This document shows positions 33,270 to 40,097 of a stretch of 44,707 bases of DNA, piece by piece. How positions within the stretch are numbered: position 1 is the first letter of the stretch; the number at the start of each line of letters is the position of its first letter. This stretch comes from Lachnospiraceae bacterium (GTDB taxonomy: Bacteria > Bacillota > Clostridia > Lachnospirales > Lachnospiraceae), in NCBI GenBank assembly GCA_017428265.1, contig JAFRRD010000028.1, positions 1 to 44,707 on the forward strand, written 5' to 3'. Made by a program: the position numbers and the translations under genes. The notes beneath the pieces are model-generated. The model was given only the letters and a program-made list of their open reading frames with translations. It did no database searches and was not told the DNA's origin.

Positions 33270-34493
33270 TCATTCTTCTTTTTTCTTGTTCCAGAATGAG
33301 CGCACGATGACTGCTGCCTGCTTCACCGCTTCGACCGGCTTCGCGCGGCTTACCGTTTCGATTGCTGAACCGGCAGCCTTTTTCACCGCTTCGACCGGCT
33401 TCGCATGGCTCACCGTCTCGATCGCCGATTCGGCGGCGTTCTTCACCGCTTCGACCGGCTTCGCATGGCTTACCGTCTCCACTGCCGAACCGACAATGTC
33501 CTTCACAGCCTCTACCGTTTTGGGATTGGTGACGGTCTCCAGCGCAGACCCGGCTGCATCCCTGACGGCTGCCATCGCCGCAAGTGCAGGGGAAGTCCTT
33601 GCTCCGGCACGGTCGAGTTCCGTTCTGATGTCCGGGCCGCCGAGGAAGAACAGCGCCAGCGCGCCGGGGCCGACGTAGGAAGTCGTGACAGGCTCGTAAT
33701 CCACATGCAGGATCTCCTTCGGCGGACGGCTGCGGCAGATCATTTCCTCCAAACGCTTCGCATCCTCCTCGCAGGCTGCCTGCACGATGCCGACCGTCTG
33801 TTCCTCCGGATGCTCGACCAGCGCTTCGTAGCGCCCTGCAAGTGCTTCTACCGCCTTCTTTCTTCCGCGGATCTTCGCGAAGGCGACAATCTTACCGTCC
33901 GCATCGCCCTTCAGCAGCGGCTTTATGTTCAGGATCGTACCGATCCAGGCAGCGGCGTTGGACAGTCTCCCGCCGCGCTTTAAGTACATCAGATCATCCA
34001 CCGTGAAGACGTTGCACATCCTCCGGCTGTAATCCTCCAGCTTTTCGACTGCTTCTTCGATGCTGAGTCCCTGATCCCGCAGCCTCGCCGCTTCCAGCGC
34101 CACGAAGCCTTCGCCGAGCGCGGCACCCTTCGTGTCGACCACGAAGGCTTTCACGTCCGGGTGATCTTCCGCGAGCATGCGCAGGGCCACGCGGGCCGAA
34201 TCACAGGAGCCGCTGATGCCGCCCGACATGCTGACGTAAATGAAGTCGCGGCCTGCCTTCGCTTCCTCTTCGAAATACTCCAGATAACGCTGCGGCGTGA
34301 TCTGCGTGGTGGTCACCCTCGGGCCTTCCTTCAGGCGGCGGTAGTAGCTTTCGCTGTCAAAGTCTTCTATGGCTTCGCAGCACAGATCCTTTCCGTCGAC
34401 ATGATAATAGAATGGGATCACCTTGAGCCCGTATTCATCCGCCATGAATTTCGGCAGATTCCCTGAGGTATCAGTTATCACTGAAAATGCCAT
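33270..34493 (-). CDS. DegV-family fatty-acid-binding protein with a repeat tail
   Basis: DegV/FakB proteins hold a fatty acid for phosphorylation by a FakA-type kinase. The core (about residues 1-290) is normal: SVITDTSGNLPKFMADEYGL, the lipid-site loop RVTTTQITPQRYL, SMSGGISGSCDSARVALRML, and YLKRGGRLSNAAAWIGTILN. The protein continues to 407 residues with an unusual tail. Residues 316-395 are four tandem 20-residue repeats of the form SAxETVSHAKPVEAVKxAAx, ending in a basic IVRSFWNKKKEE. ATG 34493 is chosen over an ATG 18 codons upstream because of the GGAGG before it. It has its own promoter and terminator, between the Bmp lipoprotein and the ABC genes. No fakA is seen in the window. Confidence 0.9.
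   Translation of the reverse strand: MAFSVITDTSGNLPKFMADEYGLKVIPFYYHVDGKDLCCEAIEDFDSESYYRRLKEGPRVTTTQITPQRYLEYFEEEAKAGRDFIYVSMSGGISGSCDSARVALRMLAEDHPDVKAFVVDTKGAALGEGFVALEAARLRDQGLSIEEAVEKLEDYSRRMCNVFTVDDLMYLKRGGRLSNAAAWIGTILNIKPLLKGDADGKIVAFAKIRGRKKAVEALAGRYEALVEHPEEQTVGIVQAACEEDAKRLEEMICRSRPPKEILHVDYEPVTTSYVGPGALALFFLGGPDIRTELDRAGARTSPALAAMAAVRDAAGSALETVTNPKTVEAVKDIVGSAVETVSHAKPVEAVKNAAESAIETVSHAKPVEAVKKAAGSAIETVSRAKPVEAVKQAAVIVRSFWNKKKEE
33309..33548 (-). repeat. Four tandem 60-base coding repeats in degV
   Basis: Four in-frame 60-base units, three of them close to identical around CACCGCTTCGACCGGCTTCG on the plus strand (33324, 33384 and 33444), the fourth more diverged. They encode the 20-residue DegV tail repeats. 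The near identity of three copies suggests recent duplication. Confidence 0.92.
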
Positions 34494-34518
34494 GAAATTA
34501 ACCTCCTGATTTGTCCAT

Positions 34519-34547
34519 ATCATACCAATTTTCCGGCAAAGGCACAA
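34519..34547 (-). promoter_or_regulatory. Promoter of degV
   Basis: Minus strand TTGTGC (34542-34547), a 17-base spacer and TATGAT (34519-34524), with TGG immediately before the -10 as an extended element. Confidence 0.75.
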
Positions 34548-34612
34548 GTAAAAAACTGATAAACTCCGCCTGTGCGGCTCCGGAACAAAAAACAGAGGGC
34601 GCTGAAGACACG

Positions 34613-34657
34613 AAAAAACCGGGACATGCTATCCGAAAACAGCATATCCCGGCCTTT
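34613..34657 (-). terminator. Terminator of the Bmp lipoprotein gene
   Basis: Minus strand stem CCGGGATATGCT / AGCATGTCCCGG around a ten-base loop, followed by six T, about 30 bases after the stop codon. Confidence 0.9.
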
Positions 34658-34687
34658 TGTGATTTGTCACCGGCTGTCCGGCTTCAA

Positions 34688-35965
34688 TTATTTGATCTGT
34701 CCCTGATCATCGACCGTGATGCTCACAGCGGGCATGGCGGAGATGTCGTTGGAGACGGTGATCTTGCCGTTGAACATGTCAGCAACGAGAGCCTTGTAGT
34801 CGTCCTTGGTGAACTTGTCGGACCACTGCGTGCCTTCGCCCATGGGGATCTGCACGTAGTTGGCTTCCGGATCGGTGCCCGAGACCAGGCCCAGAGTCGC
34901 GATCTTGCCGGCATAATCAGCCCACTTGCCGTTCTTGATGATGTCTTCAAGTGCGTTGTAAGTGGTCGGATACAGGCCCTTCATGGCGGAGGTGACGGTC
35001 ATGCCGTCTACCCCGGCGTAATTCTTGATCACGCCCGCCTGGTCAACGTCAACGCCGATGACCTTGCCGTTCGCGCTCTTCGCAGCGTCGACAGCAGAGG
35101 TGTAGATGCCGCCGCCGCAGGCAAAGACGACTTCAGTGCCGCCGGCATACCAGGTATCCATCTTGGCCTTGATGTCGGCATCGCCGAAGAACTGGCCGCC
35201 GTAGACATAGTTCAGGGAGACGTCAGCGCCGGTTTCCTTGGCAGCGGCGTCAGCGCCCTGCACGAAACCGAAGCCGTAGCGGACAACAGCGGGAACCGCC
35301 ATGCCGCCCAGGAAGCCGAGCTTGGTGTAGCCGAGCTTAACGGCAGCGTAACCGGCCATGTAGCCGCAGAGTTCTTCCTGGTAGACAGCGCAGTAAACGT
35401 TGTCCATGTAGACGTACTTGTTGAGATCCCAGTTGTCGGGATTGTAGTCATACTGTTCACCCGCAGCGGCAACGCCGGCTTCCAGCAGATCGCCGGCAGC
35501 GACGTCCAGAGCGACAAACTTGACATCCTTGTACTCAGAGGCAGCTTCGACGATGGTGCCGCCGAAAGCGTAACCGGGCATAACGATGACGTTGAAGCCG
35601 TCGTCAACAGCCTTTTCCACCATGCCTACACGGTCGGCCGTGGAGTCGGCAGCGGGCTTGTAGTAGGTGAAATCGATGCCGTTCGCTTCGCAGAAAGCCT
35701 TGCAGGCTTCATAGGTGGTCTGGTTGAAGGACTGGTCGGTGATATCGCCGTAGTCCGTGATCATGGCTACCTTGTACTCGGAAGCAGCGGCTTCGGTGGT
35801 CTGGGGAGCAGCTTCCGTGGTCTGAGGAGCGGGAGCTTCAGTGGTCTTAGGGGCTTCCGTGCTCGTCTTGGGAGCTTCGGTGGTCTTTGCAGGATCGCTG
35901 CCGCAGGCGCAAAGCGAGAGCACCATCACAAGCGCGAGAGCCAGTGCAAAAGGTTTTTTCATCAT
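34688..35965 (-). CDS. Bmp-family (Med/TmpC) nucleoside-binding lipoprotein
   Basis: Extracellular substrate receptor of a purine-nucleoside ABC importer. The 425 residues start with a lipoprotein signal (MMKKPFALALALVMVLSLCAC, Cys21). A threonine/glutamate/alanine/proline linker with repeated TTEAP units follows to about residue 62. The Bmp domain then shows VAMITDYGDITDQSFNQTTY, VIVMPGYAFGG, GFLGGMAVPAVVRYGFGFVQ, and VVFACGGGIYTSAVDAAK followed by VIGVDVDQ. GGAGG precedes two consecutive ATG codons; either may start. Its promoter and terminator make it a separate unit, which usually allows more receptor than transporter to be made. Confidence 0.93.
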   Translation of the reverse strand: MMKKPFALALALVMVLSLCACGSDPAKTTEAPKTSTEAPKTTEAPAPQTTEAAPQTTEAAASEYKVAMITDYGDITDQSFNQTTYEACKAFCEANGIDFTYYKPAADSTADRVGMVEKAVDDGFNVIVMPGYAFGGTIVEAASEYKDVKFVALDVAAGDLLEAGVAAAGEQYDYNPDNWDLNKYVYMDNVYCAVYQEELCGYMAGYAAVKLGYTKLGFLGGMAVPAVVRYGFGFVQGADAAAKETGADVSLNYVYGGQFFGDADIKAKMDTWYAGGTEVVFACGGGIYTSAVDAAKSANGKVIGVDVDQAGVIKNYAGVDGMTVTSAMKGLYPTTYNALEDIIKNGKWADYAGKIATLGLVSGTDPEANYVQIPMGEGTQWSDKFTKDDYKALVADMFNGKITVSNDISAMPAVSITVDDQGQIK

Positions 35966-36018
35966 TACTTTTTCCTCCTTAGATAACCCTGGATAGGGAT
36001 CTGCTGCATAGCGATGAT

Positions 36019-36047
36019 ATCATAACACAGGAGCGGCGGCTTTTCAA
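36019..36047 (-). promoter_or_regulatory. Promoter of the Bmp lipoprotein gene
   Basis: Minus strand TTGAAA (36042-36047), a 17-base spacer and TATGAT (36019-36024). The -35 box lies within the 3' arm of the hairpin at 36033-36074. Confidence 0.78.
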
Positions 36048-36074
36048 CAGTAAATTGCTGTCGGAAGCCGCCGC
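36033..36074 (-). other. Strong hairpin overlapping the bmp promoter
   Basis: Minus strand arm GCGGCGGCTT...CGACAG pairs with CTGTTG...AAGCCGCCGC around a short AT-rich loop, right after the surface-protein stop. There is no T run after it, so it is an imperfect intrinsic terminator, an mRNA 3' end stabiliser or a regulatory structure. Confidence 0.7.
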
Positions 36075-36081
36075 AGATAAG

Positions 36082-37467
36082 TTATTTTTGTTTTCTCCGG
36101 CCCATCAGGATGCCGGACAGCAGACCGACGATCATGGCCATGACGATGATCAGGATGATCAGGACCGTGTTGCCGCCTCCGCTGCTGCCGTTCGGTGCCG
36201 CTTCGGTCGTCTGCACGGGCGCCGCCGATGAAGGCGCTGCAGTCGCAGGGGCTTCCGTGGACGGTGCCGCCGTGCTTTCCGGCTGCGTCGGTGCCGCAGT
36301 CTCAGGCGCTGCGGTCGACTCCGGCTGGGTCTCCGCTGCTTCTGTCGTTTCCGGCTGCGTCGGCACTTCTGCCGTGGCCGGGGCCTCAGTCGGGGCTGCT
36401 GTCGGTGCCTCGGTCGTGGCCGGCACAGTCTCCGGGACATCGATCTCCCAGTCACCGTCTTTCGGATCGACCCAGACCGTAAAGCCGTTCGTCTCTCCCT
36501 TGTAGCTGACATTTACCCACACAGGGCCGGCATAGGTGAATTCCGTGATATCCGTTGCCAGCGAAGAGATCGGAACGATGCCCTGCGATTTGCCGCCGGC
36601 GATGTATTCCGCCTCAAGGCCGGTCAGATCCAGCTTGTCGCCGAGGGTATAACCGCTGCGGTCAGGCGTCTTCACGATCCGAAGCTGGTCGTAGGCGTAA
36701 TCGACGGTATCCGACAGGCGGTTGACATTGATGGGGCTGGAATAGCAGTAGTACTCCGAGCCGCCCTTCAGTTTTAAGAAGACACCGACGACCAGTTCCT
36801 CCGGCTTGCCGGGTTCAGCCTCTGAGATGTGGATCGAAGCGTCATCGTCCACGATCGCCTGGAGCCCCGTTGCATAGGGACCGCCCTTGTAGTTATACCA
36901 TTGATAGCTCACGTCGTCCACGTAAGAATCGTCCACATCCAGCACGGTCACGCCGATCTTTCCGACGGAGTCCGGTTTCAGATTGACGACCGGCTTGACG
37001 TAGATCGTCGGCGGATAACCGGAATCCGTTATGCCGAGGCCGCTGCAGCTGACATGCGCCATGCTGGTATTCGCCCCCGTATTGCCGTCAAAAGCATAGC
37101 AGTAAACTCTGGTCCAGTTGCCGCTCCAGCCGTCGATGCCGATCTTGATGTTCATAAAGATGACGGTCGAACGGTTTGCCGTGGATTTCACCGTGATGTC
37201 GTCGCAGTACGACTTCATGCCGGCGTTCATCAGCGCGGTTTTCTGTTTCGGGAGTTCGTACTCCTTGCCGCCGTATTCCACATACCAGGTAAATTCAAGG
37301 TTCTGGCCCGAGACCGTCGCGGAATATTCCGCATCGGCGCCGACGGGATAAGAAAGCGACTGCGGATCCCAAGTCACATACGGCTCCGTGTAGGCGTGTG
37401 CAGTCCGGCCGCCCGCAAAAAGCAGCAGCGCCGCCAGTGCGAACAGGAAAATGAAATGCTTTCTCAT
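36082..37467 (-). CDS. Cell-surface protein with Ig-like domains, stalk and C-terminal membrane anchor
   Basis: This 461-residue exported protein has a signal peptide cleaved after about residue 25 (AHA). Two or three beta-rich, immunoglobulin-like modules follow (YPVGADAEYSATVSGQNLEF; a YQWYN segment in the second). The module near 275-340 (TPDRSGYTLGDKLDLTGLEA) resembles bacterial Ig-like domains. A long Thr/Ala/Pro/Glu-rich stalk spans about 345-430. A single helix (about 434-455) and a basic GRRKQK end anchor it in the membrane. There is no LPxTG motif. Function is unknown; adhesion or cell-surface sensing are possible. It lies 21 bases after tdk, so it is probably in the lgt-tdk transcript. 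Confidence 0.8.
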   Translation of the reverse strand: MRKHFIFLFALAALLLFAGGRTAHAYTEPYVTWDPQSLSYPVGADAEYSATVSGQNLEFTWYVEYGGKEYELPKQKTALMNAGMKSYCDDITVKSTANRSTVIFMNIKIGIDGWSGNWTRVYCYAFDGNTGANTSMAHVSCSGLGITDSGYPPTIYVKPVVNLKPDSVGKIGVTVLDVDDSYVDDVSYQWYNYKGGPYATGLQAIVDDDASIHISEAEPGKPEELVVGVFLKLKGGSEYYCYSSPINVNRLSDTVDYAYDQLRIVKTPDRSGYTLGDKLDLTGLEAEYIAGGKSQGIVPISSLATDITEFTYAGPVWVNVSYKGETNGFTVWVDPKDGDWEIDVPETVPATTEAPTAAPTEAPATAEVPTQPETTEAAETQPESTAAPETAAPTQPESTAAPSTEAPATAAPSSAAPVQTTEAAPNGSSGGGNTVLIILIIVMAMIVGLLSGILMGRRKQK

Positions 37468-37488
37468 GATTGCTTCCTCCTTTTCCCT

Positions 37489-38097
37489 TTATTTCTGAGC
37501 GGCGGCACGCTCGGCCGCTTCGCGTTTGATCCGTTTTTTCCAGCATCTGCGGCACATGGCAACATAGCAGTCGTTGCCGCCCAGCACGACCTGTGCGCCG
37601 CCGGTGACCACATGGCCCTCGCCGTCGATGCGGGCGTTTACCGTGGCCTTGGCGCCGCAGGTGCAGACCGTCTTGATCTCGGTGATGGACTGCGCCAGTT
37701 CGAACAGTCGGTGGCTGCCCGGGAAGGTATGGGTCTGGAAATCCGTCGCCAGGCCGAAGCAGAGCACCGGGACGTCATCTTCGTCCACAAGGTCCGCCAG
37801 CTGGTCGACATGTTCCGGCGTGAAGAACTGGGCTTCGTCCGCAATGATAACGTCCCGCCTGTCGGGCAGTGCCCGGAACAGGGCGGCAATATCATCCTGC
37901 GGGCCGATCACCCGGTCCGCCTCGGCTTCCAGCCCGATGCGCGAGCGGATGAGCGCAGCGCCGTCGCGGGTGTCGACGGCGGGCTTGATCAGCCAGACCT
38001 TCATCCCGCGCTCCTCGTAATTGAATTTGGTGATCAGTGCCTGCGCGGACTTGCTGGAGCCCATGGCACCGAATTTGAAATACAGCTTAGCGGCCAT
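37489..38097 (-). CDS. tdk: Thymidine kinase
   Basis: Salvages thymidine by ATP-dependent phosphorylation to dTMP. Type II (human TK1-like) fold: P-loop GAMGSSKS near the start, Walker B-like DVIIADEAQFF with the catalytic Glu, the lasso region with CTCGAKATVNARIDG, and zinc cysteines in CTCG and MCRRC. ATG 38097 is chosen over the longer open frame because the kinase begins MAAKLYFKFGAMGSSKS and GGAGAG lies ahead; this gives 202 residues. The start overlaps the end of lgt by 11 bases. With the Bmp/ABC genes next door it suggests a nucleoside salvage neighbourhood. Confidence 0.95.
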   Translation of the reverse strand: MAAKLYFKFGAMGSSKSAQALITKFNYEERGMKVWLIKPAVDTRDGAALIRSRIGLEAEADRVIGPQDDIAALFRALPDRRDVIIADEAQFFTPEHVDQLADLVDEDDVPVLCFGLATDFQTHTFPGSHRLFELAQSITEIKTVCTCGAKATVNARIDGEGHVVTGGAQVVLGGNDCYVAMCRRCWKKRIKREAAERAAAQK

Positions 38098-39466
38098 CGT
38101 TCTTCTCTCCTGCTCCGCCGGCAGCCTCCTGCAGTTTCGCGATCGCCTGATCGGCAGCCTCCTGCAGCTTTGCGACAGCGTCATCCACCGACTCCTGCAC
38201 CTTGGCGATCGCTTCGTCGGCGGCATCCTTCAGGGCTTCGGCATGCTCTTCAGCCGCATCCTTCAGAGCTTCCGCGTGCTCTTCCGCCGCATCCTTCAGG
38301 GCCTCGGCAGCGGCATTGGCCTTCGCAGCCTGCTCGGCCGCCTCAGCCTCCGCCTGCTCGGTGGCAGCCTGTGCCTCAACGTGCGCGCTGTCGGCTTCTG
38401 CTTCCAGGAGCTCTCCGGCCGTTTCTTCCATGTCGGTCCTGGCCTGCTCGGCGGCATCCGCCGCGCCCTCCATCGTTTCCTGGGCATGCGCTGCGGCTTC
38501 CGCGAAGGCTTCCGAAGCCTTCCGGTCTTCTTCGATCATTTCGAGGACGTTGCCCTTGATCTCCTCAGCCGCCTCGGCTTCCGCCTTCGCGACGATGGCT
38601 TCGGCCTCCTTTGCTTTCTTCATGCCGATGACGTACAGCACCAGCGCCGCGGCGCACAGCACCACGCTCACGACCTGCGAGATCGCGATGCCGGTGTGGC
38701 CGATCTTCAGCTGGTCGGTGCGCAGGCCTTCGATCCAGAAGCGTCCCACGCCGTAGCCCATCAGGTACAGCAGAAAGATCTGGCCGTGGAAGCGTTTCTT
38801 CCTCGTTGCGAGCAGCAGGATGACGAACAGGGCGAGGTTCCACAGGCTCTCATACAGGAAGGTCGGATGAACCTGGATATAGGAGACGCCGTCCACGCTG
38901 ACAGCCTTCTCCAGCAGTTCGGGCGTAATCATCGCGCTGTTGACCTTCGCGATGTTCAGGCGCATGGCCAGCAGGTTTTCGGTATAGCCGCCGAAGCATT
39001 CCATGTTGACGAAATTGCTCCAGCGCCCCGTCGCCTGCGCCAGCACCACACCGACGAATGCAGTATCGAGGACCTGGCGGAAATTCAGTTTCTTGACCTT
39101 GCAGAAGATCCAGCCCGTGATCGCGCCGGCAATGATCCCGCCGTAAATGGCGAGCCCGCCGGCCCGCAGGTTGAAGATCTCCTTCAAGTTGTCCTTGTAG
39201 GCATCCCAGTCGAAGGCGACGTAGTACAGGCGCGCGCCGATGATGCCGAACAACACGCCCCAGATCATCAGCTCCGCGTAGTTGTCGTCATTCTGGCCGG
39301 TCCTCCGGGCCACGATGCAGGCGACCGTGAGCGCCAGAAGAACAGAGGCCGCGATGATGCAGCCGTAGATATAAATGTCGAAATTACCGATCTTGAAGCT
39401 CTTTACCCAGTCCGAGAACTTCAGACCAAGATTGACGAACCAGATATCCGCAGTTAAAGTAAACAT
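38087..39466 (-). CDS. lgt: Prolipoprotein diacylglyceryl transferase with a long repeat tail
   Basis: Membrane enzyme that transfers diacylglycerol from phosphatidylglycerol to the lipobox cysteine of prolipoproteins. The core (about 1-282) has seven helices and the family motifs GGLAIYGGIIAG, GRWSNFVNMECFGG, HPTFLYESLWN and GRFWIEGLRTD. It continues with a 177-residue Ala/Glu/Lys-rich tail that Lgt proteins normally lack. The tail includes six 11-residue repeats (about 388-453, EALKDAAEEHA and variants). By the known Lgt topology the tail is cytoplasmic. ATG 39466 is chosen for its AAGGAG site and the promoter directly upstream; an earlier ATG would lie upstream of that promoter's -10. It overlaps tdk by 11 bases. 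Confidence 0.93.
   Translation of the reverse strand: MFTLTADIWFVNLGLKFSDWVKSFKIGNFDIYIYGCIIAASVLLALTVACIVARRTGQNDDNYAELMIWGVLFGIIGARLYYVAFDWDAYKDNLKEIFNLRAGGLAIYGGIIAGAITGWIFCKVKKLNFRQVLDTAFVGVVLAQATGRWSNFVNMECFGGYTENLLAMRLNIAKVNSAMITPELLEKAVSVDGVSYIQVHPTFLYESLWNLALFVILLLATRKKRFHGQIFLLYLMGYGVGRFWIEGLRTDQLKIGHTGIAISQVVSVVLCAAALVLYVIGMKKAKEAEAIVAKAEAEAAEEIKGNVLEMIEEDRKASEAFAEAAAHAQETMEGAADAAEQARTDMEETAGELLEAEADSAHVEAQAATEQAEAEAAEQAAKANAAAEALKDAAEEHAEALKDAAEEHAEALKDAADEAIAKVQESVDDAVAKLQEAADQAIAKLQEAAGGAGEKNDGR
38105..38302 (-). repeat. Tandem 33-base coding repeats in lgt
   Basis: Six in-frame 33-base units encode the 11-residue Lgt tail repeats. The first two to three (around 38215-38302) are nearly identical in DNA; the later ones are diverged. 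Confidence 0.85.
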
Positions 39467-39488
39467 GGCAGTACTCTCCTTGCGAAAC

Positions 39489-39517
39489 ATTATGCCATCG
39501 ACGGGCGCGAAAGTCAA
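39489..39517 (-). promoter_or_regulatory. Promoter of lgt-tdk
   Basis: Minus strand TTGACT (39512-39517), a 17-base spacer and CATAAT (39489-39494). The leader to the lgt ATG is only about 15 bases. Confidence 0.83.
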
Positions 39518-39573
39518 TGAAAAGAGGGATCTCAAAAACTATGCAATAATTTTGTTTTTCCGGGATTTTCCGC

Positions 39574-39602
39574 TTGACAATTGCTGGTGCCCGCGCTATT
39601 AT
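39574..39602 (+). promoter_or_regulatory. Promoter of tRNA-Arg
   Basis: TTGACA (39574-39579), a 17-base spacer and TATTAT (39597-39602), about 33 bases before the tRNA. Divergent from the lgt promoter. Confidence 0.85.
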
Positions 39603-39634
39603 TACTGATGCGCTCGGGAGACCGACCGCAATGC

Positions 39635-39708
39635 GTGCGTTTAGCTCAGCTGGATAGAGCGTTTGGCTACGGACCAAAAGGCCGGGGGTTCGAATCCTCT
39701 AACGCACA
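39635..39708 (+). tRNA. tRNA-Arg (ACG)
   Basis: A 74-base cloverleaf: acceptor GTGCGTT / AACGCAC, D arm AGCTCAGCTGGATAGAGC, anticodon loop CTACGGA giving ACG (A34 normally edited to inosine to read CGU, CGC and CGA), T arm GGGGTTCGAATCCTC. CCA is not encoded. Confidence 0.94.
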
Positions 39709-39713
39709 GAAAA

Positions 39714-39738
39714 GGAGCACCGGCGGTGCTCCTTTTTC
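39714..39738 (+). terminator. Terminator after tRNA-Arg
   Basis: GGAGCACC / GGTGCTCC stem with a tiny loop, followed by five T. It separates tRNA-Arg from tRNA-Leu, so the latter relies on read-through or a promoter I do not see. Confidence 0.85.
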
Positions 39739-39744
39739 ATACCT

Positions 39745-39826
39745 GCGGATATGGCGAAACTGGCAGACGCGCGGGATTTAGGTTCCCGTGGGGCGACCCG
39801 TGCAGGTTCGAGTCCTGTTATCCGCA
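39745..39826 (+). tRNA. tRNA-Leu (TAG)
   Basis: Class II cloverleaf: acceptor GCGGATA / TATCCGC, D arm TGGCGAAACTGGCAGACGC, anticodon loop TTTAGGT giving TAG, a variable arm (TGGGGCGACCCGT) and T arm GCAGGTTCGAGTCCTGT. CCA is not encoded. It is the last chromosomal gene before the mobile element. Confidence 0.93.
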
Positions 39827-39834
39827 TCAAAACT

Positions 39835-39881
39835 GGACCGATAATTGATACAATGTGTCAGTTATCGGTCCGTTTCTTTTT
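39835..39881 (+). terminator. Terminator after tRNA-Leu
   Basis: GGACCGATAA / TTATCGGTCC stem, extended by a few more pairs around a loop, then GTTTCTTTTT. Confidence 0.85.
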
Positions 39882-40004
39882 GTCCGGAAAAGCCCTGAAA
39901 TCAGGCTCTTTTCGGGGATTGACGGGGGCATCATGAACTGTGGACATATGGCAGAGCAGCCGTTTCCTGCCCTGATTGGCCAATCCCGGCCTCCTGGTAG
40001 ATAT

Positions 40005-40033
40005 GCTATCGTTTCAAAAGGGCTATCGTTTCA
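40005..40033. repeat. Direct repeat GCTATCGTTTCA x2, possible attachment-site element
   Basis: Two exact 12-base copies (40005-40016 and 40022-40033) separated by AAAGG, between the tRNA-Leu terminator and the recombinase terminator. Where a serine-recombinase element ends, such repeats may be recombinase-binding half-sites. This is inference from position. Confidence 0.4.
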
Positions 40034-40037
40034 TCGA

Positions 40038-40083
40038 AAAAGCGCCTGTGCGGAGTTTGGTTTCGCTCCGTCACAGGCGCTTG
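40038..40083 (-). terminator. Terminator of the recombinase operon
   Basis: Minus strand stem AAGCGCCTGTG..GGAG / CTCC.GCACAGGCGCTT followed by TTTTCG, about 15 bases after the recombinase stop. Confidence 0.85.
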
Positions 40084-40097
40084 TGTTTTATCCCGGC

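Noticed and set aside
33309-33548. CRISPR-like regular repeats
   Set aside because: The units are 60 bases with no distinct spacers and are in frame within degV; they code for protein repeats.
39745-39826. tRNA-Leu 3' end as the integration site of the mobile element
   Set aside because: That pattern belongs to tyrosine integrases; this element has serine recombinases, and no repeated tRNA end is seen within the window.
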